From the NCBI GenBank assembly GCA_963798795.1, contig CAWCUZ010000007.1, positions 186,001-250,000 on the forward strand: 64,000 bases of DNA. The letters run 5' to 3'. Numbering within the stretch: position 1 is the stretch's first letter; each line of letters opens with the position of its first letter. A model generated the notes under the pieces. It was given only the letters and a program-made list of their open reading frames with translations. It did no database searches and was not told the DNA's origin. Positions 53,910 to 61,058 of the stretch are shown here, piece by piece. The DNA is from CAWCUZ01 sp963798795. GTDB taxonomy: Bacteria; Acidobacteriota; Vicinamibacteria; Vicinamibacterales; SCN-69-37. Both the position numbers and the translations under genes were made by a program.

Positions 53910-54650
53910 GTGAAGCTCCTCGTCACCGCGGTCTACACCGGGCTCCTCGCCTGGGGGTTCCGGGTCGGGGCCCACCAGATCTGGCAGGGCCACAAGCGCC
54001 CGGACCAGCTGCTCAACCCGCTGTTCAAGAACGCAGCCGCCCTGCGGCTGTTCACGCTCCACATCGGCGTCGTGTCCGCCGACCTGTTCGTGATCGGCCC
54101 GCTGGCCGTCGCCCACAAGAGCACCCTGTGGTACTGGGGGGGGCGGGTGGCGCTGCTGTCGTCGTCGGTTCCCATCGCCGCGTACTTCAACCGCAACCCG
54201 CAGTCGTTCGGAACGCTGATCGGCCGGTGGGTCGTGTTTCGCAACTTGTTCGAGTATGGCTGCCACGTCGTCGTCGCGGCAATGGCAGTCGACTGGAGCC
54301 ACTACTACCTGCTGCTTTGGTGGCTGGTCGCCTACCGGTACCTCGACGTGGGGCCCCGGCGCGCCCTCCAGCGCCTCTACGGCACGCCGGAGAAGAAGGC
54401 GGCCCGACCGTGGGCCCCGGTCCTCAACTGGGCCGTGATCGCCTCGCTCTACGTGCTCACCTTCTTCGCCGTCGTCAACCGGCAGATCCTGTACGCGACG
54501 GTGCCGGGCGACAACGTCGCCGCCCACGTGCCGCAGCGGTGGGAGTACGGCGTCGTCATCGGCTTCAACCTCGCGCTGATTCTGGTCACCTGGATCATGG
54601 CGGCCAAATACACCGAGTCGTTGCTGCCGGCCAGGGAGGCCGAGCCCTGA
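53910..54650 (+). CDS. Integral membrane protein, unknown function
   Basis: 246 residues from a GTG at 53910 with six or so probable membrane helices (near 1-20, 42-65, 75-95, 110-130, 165-185, 215-235). ALRLFTLHIGVVSADLFVIG and IGRWVVFRNLFEYGCHVVVA are the most conserved-looking parts. It overlaps the next gene by one base (TGATG), so it is the first gene of a compact operon leading to the synthetase at 55846. Not recognised as a known family; possible subunit of a membrane carboxylase- or thiol-linked system given its neighbours. Confidence 0.7.
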   Translation: MKLLVTAVYTGLLAWGFRVGAHQIWQGHKRPDQLLNPLFKNAAALRLFTLHIGVVSADLFVIGPLAVAHKSTLWYWGGRVALLSSSVPIAAYFNRNPQSFGTLIGRWVVFRNLFEYGCHVVVAAMAVDWSHYYLLLWWLVAYRYLDVGPRRALQRLYGTPEKKAARPWAPVLNWAVIASLYVLTFFAVVNRQILYATVPGDNVAAHVPQRWEYGVVIGFNLALILVTWIMAAKYTESLLPAREAEP

Positions 54651-55018
54651 TGTCGGACATGTCCCCTGCCAGACTCCGCCTGGCCGGGATCTTCTTCTGC
54701 ACGTACCTGGCCGTGCAGCTGGTCTATCCGGCCCTGGCGTGGGTTCGGCCGCGGTCCGACAACTTCACGTGGCAGATGTTCGCGGCGCGCACCGAGGCCC
54801 CGCGCTTCAGCGTGGTCTTCGACAATGGCACGCGCCGCGATGTCGGCAATCCGCTTCAACCGGGCAATCCGGTCCTCGTTTTCAGTGCCGCGGTGGACCA
54901 ACGGCGGTTCGTTCCGCCATGGCTGTGCGCGCACTGGTCCGGCGCGGTGGAGGTGCAGGCCGTCGACCCCCGCTCCGGCCGCCGTGAGGTGATGCCCTGT
55001 CCGAAGAGCACGCCGTGA
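54650..55018 (+). CDS. Small membrane-associated protein of the HTTM locus
   Basis: 122 residues. One N-terminal helix (IFFCTYLAVQLVYPALAWV), then a beta-rich domain with WQMFAARTEAPRFSVVFDNG and CAHWSGAVEVQAVDPRSG. These motifs match the lumenal C-terminal part of vitamin-K-dependent gamma-carboxylase (HTTM) proteins, here encoded as a separate gene ahead of the HTTM protein. It overlaps the HTTM gene by four bases. A split carboxylase-like pair is likely; catalytic activity unproven. Confidence 0.7.
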   Translation: MSDMSPARLRLAGIFFCTYLAVQLVYPALAWVRPRSDNFTWQMFAARTEAPRFSVVFDNGTRRDVGNPLQPGNPVLVFSAAVDQRRFVPPWLCAHWSGAVEVQAVDPRSGRREVMPCPKSTP

Positions 55019-55839
55019 GACGCCTGCTCACGGCCCGCGCCCCGGCCCTGCCTCTGGCGGTGTGCCGCATCGGCGTCGCCATCGGCGCCGTCGGACGCGG
55101 CCTCAAGACCGGCCGGGATCTCTCGCTGCTGCACGGCGGCTCGCGAGCGGTGCCGGCTCCGGTATTCGGCTGGTCGCCAGACCTCACGGCCGCGCCCGTC
55201 ATCATCCTCCTGACCGCCGTCTGGATGGCGGCCTCCGCGGGACTGCTGGTCGGCTACCGCGCGCGCCTCTCGGCCGGCGTCCTGTTCGCGCTGATTGTCC
55301 TGCTGTACCTCGACGACCAGAATCTCTGGGCCAATCACATGTACTTTCTCGCGCTGGTCTGCCTGCTGCTCGCTCTGAGCGACAGTGATGCGGCACTGTC
55401 GGTTCGTCCGCGCGGTGAGCGCGGCGCCGGTGACGGCGCCACGATTGCCGCCTGGCCCGTGCTCCTGCTCAAGATCCAGCTGTCGATCGTCTATTTCTTC
55501 TCTGCCGCGTGGAAGCTGAATCCGGTCTTCCTGTCGGGCGCCTCGCTGGCCGAGCACCACACGATGGCCGTGACCCTGATGCCGCCGGCCATCCTCGCCG
55601 GATTGGCCGGCGTCACGGTGGCCAGCGAGTTCGCACTCTCGTCCGCGCTCTGGGTAAAGCGCCTGCGCTGGTGGGCTATCGCCCTGGGCGTGGCGCTGCA
55701 CGCCCTGGCGCCGGTGATCCTTGGTTTCTATGCGGGCCTCATCATCTTCAGCGTGCTCGTCGTCAGCCTGTACCCGCTCTTTCTCGACGATCAGGATCTG
55801 GACCGGGCGCTCCGGGCCGGTCGGCGTTTCGCGGGCTGA
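55015..55839 (+). CDS. HTTM-domain membrane protein
   Basis: 274 residues from a GTG overlapping the previous gene. HTTM domain with several membrane helices: PLAVCRIGVAIGAVGRGL, ARLSAGVLFALIVLLYLDDQ, HMYFLALVCLLLALSD and LKIQLSIVYFFSAAWKLNP, the last resembling the HTTM quinone-binding helices. Vitamin-K-dependent gamma-carboxylases are the best-known relatives, but bacterial members often work on small substrates. Lies between the split partner and an adenylation enzyme, pointing to a small-molecule pathway. Confidence 0.82.
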   Translation: MRRLLTARAPALPLAVCRIGVAIGAVGRGLKTGRDLSLLHGGSRAVPAPVFGWSPDLTAAPVIILLTAVWMAASAGLLVGYRARLSAGVLFALIVLLYLDDQNLWANHMYFLALVCLLLALSDSDAALSVRPRGERGAGDGATIAAWPVLLLKIQLSIVYFFSAAWKLNPVFLSGASLAEHHTMAVTLMPPAILAGLAGVTVASEFALSSALWVKRLRWWAIALGVALHALAPVILGFYAGLIIFSVLVVSLYPLFLDDQDLDRALRAGRRFAG

Positions 55840-55845
55840 GGTCGC

Positions 55846-58563
55846 ATGCCTTCAACGATTCGCGGGATCATCACTCGTGCCGCCGAGGCCTGGCCGGACG
55901 CCACCGCCGTGCTGGCTCCGGGCTGCGACTCCCTGTCCTACCGGCATCTCGACCGGACGATCGCGCGCGTCGGAGACGCCCTGGCCAGATCGGGAATCGG
56001 CCGAGGAGACACGGTGGGACTGGTCTGCTCGAACGGGCCCACCATGGCAACGGCTTTTCTGTCGATTGCCTCGCGTGCCGCGTGCGCGCCTCTGAACCCG
56101 GGCTACCGGTCGAGCGAGTTCGAATTCTACCTGGCGGATCTCCAGCCCCGGGCCATGGTGATCGAAGCCGGGCTGGATTCCGCTGTCCGCGAGGTGGCGA
56201 CCGCGCGGGGCATCGCGGTCTTCGAGCTGGCGCCCGCGCGGGGCATCGCGGTCTTCGAGCTGGCGCCCGCGCGGGGCATCGCGGTCTTCGAGCTGGCGCC
56301 CGCGCCTTCCGCATCCGCCGGCGACATCGACATTGCGGGCCCGGTGGCCGGCCCTATCGGCGACGCGTCGCTGCCGGAGGAACAGGACGTCGCGCTGCTG
56401 CTGCACACGTCGGGTACGACGTCACGCCCCAAGCTGGTGCCGCTGACGCACGCCAATCTCTGCGCATCGGCGCGCCACATCGCCGAGTCGCTCGGCTTGT
56501 TGCCGGACGACCGATGCCTGAACGTGATGCCGCTGTTCCACGTTCACGGCCTGATGGCGGCGGTGCTCGCGTCGTGGTCCGCCGGCGCCAGCGTGGTCTG
56601 CTGCCCCGGCTTCGTGGCGCCCAGGTTCTTCGAGTGGGTCGCGGCATTCCGGCCGACGTGGTATACGGCCGTTCCCACGATTCACCAGGCTGTGCTGGCC
56701 CGCGCCGCGTCCCATCGCGATCTACTCACGAGACACCGCTTTCGATTCATCCGCTCCTGTTCCTCCGCCCTGGCGCCCTCGCTGATGAAAGAGATGGAGT
56801 CGGCCTTCCAGGCGCCCGTCGTCGAGGCGTACGGCATGACGGAGGCCGCGCACCAGATGGCGTCGAATCGGCTGCCACCCGGGACCAGAAAACCCGGATC
56901 GGTCGGTGTGGCCGCAGGACCCGAGGTCGCCGTCATGGACGACGCGGGCCACCTCGTGCCCCGGGGCGATGAGGGGGAGATCGTCATCCGCGGGCCGAAC
57001 GTGACGCCGGGCTATGCCGCCAATCCGGAGGCGAATCGATCCGCGTTCACCGACGGCTGGTTCCGCACGGGAGACCAGGGATATCTCGATCAGGACGGCT
57101 ACGTCTTCCTCAGCGGACGCCGGAAGGAGATCATCAACCGGGGCGGCGAGAAGATCGCGCCGCGCGAAGTCGACGAGGTGCTGCTGGCGCATCCGGACGT
57201 CGGCCAGGCCGTGGCGTTCGCGGTGCCGGATGCGCGGCTCGGCGAGACGGTGGCCGCGGCCGTTGTGCTGAAACCCGGCCGGGCGGTCGAGGCGAGGGAC
57301 CTGCGCGCGTTTTCCGCCCAGCGCCTGGCGGATTTCAAGGTGCCCGAACGCATCGTGTTCGTCGACGAGATTCCCAAGGGGCCGAGCGGGAAAGTTCAGC
57401 GCCTCGGCCTGGCCGCCAGCCTCGGCGCGGACGTCGTTCGGCCCGCGGCCGTCGCCCCGCCGCCGTTCGTCGCGCCTCGATCGCGAATCGAAAAGGAGGT
57501 GGCCGCCGCCTTCGCGGAAACGCTGCGCACCGAGCGGGCCGGCCTGCGGGACCACTTCTTCGACCGTGGCGGCGACTCGCTGCTGGCGGCGGCCATGCTG
57601 GCGCGCGTCACGGCCGTCACGGGCGTGGAGCTGCCCATGCTCGCGTTCCTGGAGGATCCCACCGTGGGCGGCGCCTGCGCCAGCATCGCGCGGCTGGCGC
57701 GAGATCCCGGCACGGCCGGCGACAGGCTCCGCTACGTGGTGAGATCCGCGCCGGGACGGCCGCTGTTCTGCTTTCCGGGCTCGAGCAATGACATCGTCGG
57801 ATTCTTTCATCTCGCCCGCCGGCTCGGCGACGATCAGGCCGTGACGGCCTTTCGCTTTCCCGCCGGGATCCCGTCGATCCAGGCGCTCGCGTCACGCTAC
57901 GTGGAGGAGATGCTCGCGGCGCAGCCCGAGGGCGCCTGCCGGCTGGCCGGAATGTGCGCGGGGGGATTCGTCGCGTACGAGGTCGCGCGGCAGCTGTCCG
58001 CCCGCGGCAGGACGGTCGAACTGCTGGCGATACTCGATTGCTACAACCACGACTGGGGCGCGCGCCTGACGCGACGGGCGCGCGCCGGCTACCGCCTCGA
58101 CCTGCTCCGGCGCCGTGTCGCGTATCAGTGGAACGTCCTTGGAACGGCGGGCCCGGGCGGCGCGGCCGCCCGCCTGCGAGGCAAGCTGCGCGCGTTCTCC
58201 GAGACCGCCCGCCAGCGGTGGCACGAGCGGGCCAGCGGTTGGCTGCGCCGCAGCGGCCTCCGATCGGGGATGTCGTTCGACGACCCCACGACGGCGATTC
58301 GCCGGGCCGCCGCTCGATACGCGCCCGCGCCGTTCGACGGCCGGCTCGACCTGTTCCGGGCCGAGGAGCCGCGGGTCGACGGATACGCCTATCCGGAAAT
58401 GGGCTGGCAGGGGCTGGCGCGGCACGGCACGGTCCTGCACGACGTGCCGGGAGGACATCGAACCCTGCTCGCCGATCCGTCTCTGCAGGTGATTGCCGAC
58501 CGGTTGCTCGAGCGGCTGGAACCGCGCGCGGGCGATCTATCCGACCCGGTCCGGCCCGGGTAG
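55846..58563 (+). CDS. Adenylation-carrier-thioesterase (A-T-TE) synthetase
   Basis: 905 residues. Acyl/aryl-adenylating domain (1-505): LLLHTSGTTSRPKLVPLTHA near 184-203, AYGMTEAAHQMAS, GDQGYLDQDGYVFLSGRRKE. Carrier domain with the phosphopantetheine serine S578 (FFDRGGDSLLAAAM). Thioesterase (about 625-885) whose nucleophile position is a cysteine, C704 in LAGMCAGGF, with His near 871 (VPGGHRTLLADP). A 33 bp in-frame repeat (three copies of ARGIAVFELAP) lies in the adenylation domain at about 120-152. A single-module enzyme of this kind can make a dimer or ester of an acyl substrate. Product unknown. Confidence 0.85.
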   Translation: MPSTIRGIITRAAEAWPDATAVLAPGCDSLSYRHLDRTIARVGDALARSGIGRGDTVGLVCSNGPTMATAFLSIASRAACAPLNPGYRSSEFEFYLADLQPRAMVIEAGLDSAVREVATARGIAVFELAPARGIAVFELAPARGIAVFELAPAPSASAGDIDIAGPVAGPIGDASLPEEQDVALLLHTSGTTSRPKLVPLTHANLCASARHIAESLGLLPDDRCLNVMPLFHVHGLMAAVLASWSAGASVVCCPGFVAPRFFEWVAAFRPTWYTAVPTIHQAVLARAASHRDLLTRHRFRFIRSCSSALAPSLMKEMESAFQAPVVEAYGMTEAAHQMASNRLPPGTRKPGSVGVAAGPEVAVMDDAGHLVPRGDEGEIVIRGPNVTPGYAANPEANRSAFTDGWFRTGDQGYLDQDGYVFLSGRRKEIINRGGEKIAPREVDEVLLAHPDVGQAVAFAVPDARLGETVAAAVVLKPGRAVEARDLRAFSAQRLADFKVPERIVFVDEIPKGPSGKVQRLGLAASLGADVVRPAAVAPPPFVAPRSRIEKEVAAAFAETLRTERAGLRDHFFDRGGDSLLAAAMLARVTAVTGVELPMLAFLEDPTVGGACASIARLARDPGTAGDRLRYVVRSAPGRPLFCFPGSSNDIVGFFHLARRLGDDQAVTAFRFPAGIPSIQALASRYVEEMLAAQPEGACRLAGMCAGGFVAYEVARQLSARGRTVELLAILDCYNHDWGARLTRRARAGYRLDLLRRRVAYQWNVLGTAGPGGAAARLRGKLRAFSETARQRWHERASGWLRRSGLRSGMSFDDPTTAIRRAAARYAPAPFDGRLDLFRAEEPRVDGYAYPEMGWQGLARHGTVLHDVPGGHRTLLADPSLQVIADRLLERLEPRAGDLSDPVRPG
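56203..56301 (+). repeat. 33 bp in-frame tandem repeat, three copies
   Basis: Three consecutive copies (56203-56235, 56236-56268, 56269-56301) encode ARGIAVFELAP inside the adenylation domain of the synthetase. Copies are identical at base level, so the repeat is recent and may vary in number between strains. Confidence 0.8.
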
Positions 58564-59316
58564 TTTGACCGCGGTCACCGCCAGAAAGCAGCCCGTGATT
58601 GAACGGGTGGGTAGTCGGGCGCACAGCGAAAACGCGAGCAGCAGCGCGCCGATCGGACCGGAGGCGAATCGTCCCAGCATCCTGCGCAGCCCGATGAACA
58701 GGAGGGTGGAGATCCCGCGCGGATTGTGCAGCAGGTATTCCGCGCTCTCGACACGCAGGCCGCGCTCGCCGAGGGCGCGTGTCAACTCCCGCCGCGACGC
58801 CGTGTATCCGAGCGTGAACGGGGTCCAGCCGCGCCGGCTGCCCCACCGAAGCAGGTGATACCAGGGGTTCCGCGAGTTGTCGAGCGTGATCAGCAGCGTG
58901 CCTCCGGGGCACAGCACCCGCGCCAGTTCGTCGAGCGCCCGGCCGAAGGGCTCGCGCGCGGGAAAATGGTCGAGCGTTGACGTGGAAATGACCGTGTCCA
59001 CAGCGGCCGTCCGGAGGGCCAGGCGGCGCGCATCGCACACCATTGAGACAAATGCGGGAGCCCCGCGCCGCGCCGCCAGGCGCGTCGTCGTGGGGTTCAC
59101 GTCCATTCCGGCCGCCAGGCGCGCCGCCGGAAACAGATCGTTGAAGATCCAGTCGTCGCCGTACGCTTCCTCGAACAAGTCGGTTTTCAGCACCACGTCC
59201 GGCGTGCGCGGCGCCAGCCTTCGGCGGATCCACTCCTGGTGCACGCGGCGCTTCTGCCGTGCGACGAGCGGATCCAGGTACCACGACGGGCCGCCGACCG
59301 CGAGGAGAGAAGACAT
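58537..59316 (-). CDS. SAM-dependent methyltransferase
   Basis: 259 residues from the ATG at 59316. Class I methyltransferase fold: LAAGMDVNPTTTRLAARRGA (SAM-binding region), VSMVCDARRLALRTAAVDTV, ISTSTLDHFPAREPFGRALD, LARVLCPGGTLLITLDN and the C-terminal transmembrane-like segment GPIGALLLAFSLCARL. Converges on and overlaps the synthetase gene by 27 bases. It may tailor the synthetase product, although it is on the opposite strand and could be independent. Confidence 0.8.
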   Translation of the reverse strand: MSSLLAVGGPSWYLDPLVARQKRRVHQEWIRRRLAPRTPDVVLKTDLFEEAYGDDWIFNDLFPAARLAAGMDVNPTTTRLAARRGAPAFVSMVCDARRLALRTAAVDTVISTSTLDHFPAREPFGRALDELARVLCPGGTLLITLDNSRNPWYHLLRWGSRRGWTPFTLGYTASRRELTRALGERGLRVESAEYLLHNPRGISTLLFIGLRRMLGRFASGPIGALLLAFSLCARLPTRSITGCFLAVTAVKLPGPDRVG

Positions 59317-59547
59317 TGCGCGCCGCCGGCGCAGAGTAGCGCGCACGCCCCTGAGGATCAAGGCGGGCGGGCGGCGTCTGGCCGCTTGCTTTGCCCCGCC
59401 GTGTGACCTAGGCTTGGCGCGACGTGGCGCCTGACGGCGGCCCCCCACCGCAATAAGGACGGTGATCTGGTCTTCTCCGGTACCGGTTCGCCGAGCGCCG
59501 AGAAGTCCCCCCAAGACAGTTGACCCCGCCGCTGGTCGGGAACGCGT
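59317..59547. other. Divergent intergenic region
   Basis: 231 bases between the methyltransferase and the small frame at 59548. It contains no recognisable gene; several short direct repeats and the sequence ACAGTTGACC (59514-59523), a possible -35 element, are the only features noticed. Confidence 0.4.
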
Positions 59548-59748
59548 ATGGAAAACGATCCCATTTTCCAGCCTCTCGAGTTCCGGAATCTGACCGTCAA
59601 GAACCGCGTCATCCTGCTGATCGTCGCCTGGGCCGTCTGGCAATTCGCGCACGAGCGCGCGGCGCACGACGCGGACGCCGCCGGGCACTTCAACGAGACC
59701 GCGAGTCTGCCGGGTTCCGGTGGTTCGGCCTCGACTTCCGGCGGCTAG
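59548..59748 (+). pseudogene. Fragment: start of an NADH:flavin-oxidoreductase-like gene fused to a membrane segment
   Basis: The first ~22 residues (PIFQPLEFRNLTVKNRVI) match the N-terminus of old-yellow-enzyme-type oxidoreductases. Then the sequence switches to a hydrophobic segment (LLIVAWAVWQFAH) and a Ser/Gly-rich end. The rest of the enzyme is missing. Probably a deletion relic; a short expressed membrane peptide cannot be ruled out. Confidence 0.5.
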
Positions 59749-59769
59749 CTCGTGGCCTCAGGAGCATCC

Positions 59770-60900
59770 ATGCCCCCCGCAGAGAGCACGAAGTCATTTC
59801 TCGACAAGCTGCAGCCCACCCCGCAAAAGAAGCTGCTGGCGCTCGACGGCGGCGGCATTCGCGGCATCGTCTCCATCGAGGTGCTGGACAAGGTCGAGCA
59901 GATCGTTCGCAAGAAGCTGGGCCAGCCGGACGCCGTGCTGGCCGATTACTTCGACTACATTTCCGGCACCAGCACCGGGGCCGTGATCGCGACCGCCCTC
60001 TCGTTGGGCTTCACGGTCGAGGACCTGCGCTCCTTCTACATCGACAGCGGCCCCGCCATGTTCAGCCGGGCGGCGGTGCTGCGGCGCTTCCACTACAAGT
60101 TCGATCGCGACAAGCTGGCGGCGAAATTCCGCGAGGTGTTTGGAGCAGACACCACCCTCGGTTCGACGCGCCTGCGGACCCTTCTGATGATGGTCATGCG
60201 CAACGCGACGACGGATTCCCCGTGGCCCGTCAGTAATAATCCGGCAGCCACATTCAACGACCGCTCGCTGCCAGGGTGCAATCTTCAGATTCCCATCTGG
60301 CAACTCGTCCGCGCCAGTACGGCGGCGCCGGCATATTTTCCGCCGGAAGTCGTGCTGGTCGGCGATGAGAACTTCCTGTTCGTGGATGGCGGCGTGACGA
60401 TGTTCAACAATCCAGCCTTCCAGCTCTTTCTGATGGCGACGGTCGAACCTTACAAGGTGAATTGGCCCGCCGGGATGGAACGCATGCTGCTGGTGTCAGT
60501 GGGTACGGGCATGTCGCCACGCGCGAATCCGAAGCTGCGCGCCAAGGACATGAACCTCATCTACGACGCGAGCTCGATTCCCGTGGCGCTGGTCTCGGCT
60601 GCGGTCAACCAGCAGGACTTTCTCTGCCGCACGTTCGGCCATTGCCTGTGCGGCCTGGTGCTGGACATGGAAGTGGGCGACATGTGCGCTGCCACCGGTC
60701 CCGCCGCGCCGAAGCTGTTCACGTACGCGCGTTACAACTGCGAACTCACCCGGCGCGGACTCGACGAGCTCGGCCTCCCCGGCATTCAACCCGATCACGT
60801 TCGGATGCTGGACTCGGTGGAACATGTCAGGGAACTGCAGGAGATCGGTCGCGCGGTCGCGCAACATCAGGTCAAGGAAGACCACTTCGCGAAGTTCTGA
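59770..60900 (+). CDS. Patatin-like phospholipase
   Basis: 376 residues from the ATG at 59770, preceded by AGGAGC. The oxyanion motif D26-G-G-G-I-R-G32 (LLALDGGGIRGIVS), the nucleophile S68 in GTSTG, and the catalytic Asp 206 in FVDGGVTMFNNP are all present, so it should be an active acyl hydrolase. Size and layout resemble patatins that act as effectors in CBASS defence, but no nucleotide cyclase, ubiquitin-like or nuclease gene is adjacent, so a lipid metabolism role is equally likely. It ends immediately before a PadR gene scrap, which it may have displaced. Confidence 0.88.
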   Translation: MPPAESTKSFLDKLQPTPQKKLLALDGGGIRGIVSIEVLDKVEQIVRKKLGQPDAVLADYFDYISGTSTGAVIATALSLGFTVEDLRSFYIDSGPAMFSRAAVLRRFHYKFDRDKLAAKFREVFGADTTLGSTRLRTLLMMVMRNATTDSPWPVSNNPAATFNDRSLPGCNLQIPIWQLVRASTAAPAYFPPEVVLVGDENFLFVDGGVTMFNNPAFQLFLMATVEPYKVNWPAGMERMLLVSVGTGMSPRANPKLRAKDMNLIYDASSIPVALVSAAVNQQDFLCRTFGHCLCGLVLDMEVGDMCAATGPAAPKLFTYARYNCELTRRGLDELGLPGIQPDHVRMLDSVEHVRELQEIGRAVAQHQVKEDHFAKF

Positions 60901-60907
60901 GTGGACG

Positions 60908-61058
60908 GCGCTGGATCGAGCGGGCCGGCCAGCGCCGCCACCGCTCCGACACGCTCACCCGCGCCGGCCGCCAGACGCTCCGCAGCCAGCGGGGCGTCTG
61001 GGACACCTTCTTCGTGGTCCTCAACCGGGGGGCCAAGATCAGGACCGCATCGAGAGCC
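60908..61058 (+). pseudogene. 3' scrap of a PadR gene ahead of an ADOP permease
   Basis: RWIERAGQRRHRSDTLTRAG and RQTLRSQRGVWDTFF match the C-terminal third of PadR at 31395 (RWVERAGERRRRYYRLTAEG and then RREFVL-type residues). The helix-turn-helix half is absent and the upstream DNA is the patatin gene. The scrap has no stop and reads in frame into the following permease gene. The permease has therefore lost its regulator. Confidence 0.75.

Noticed and set aside
59770..60900. Patatin as CBASS effector (CapV)
   Set aside because: No cyclic-nucleotide synthase or Cap gene nearby; the motifs alone do not separate it from housekeeping patatins.
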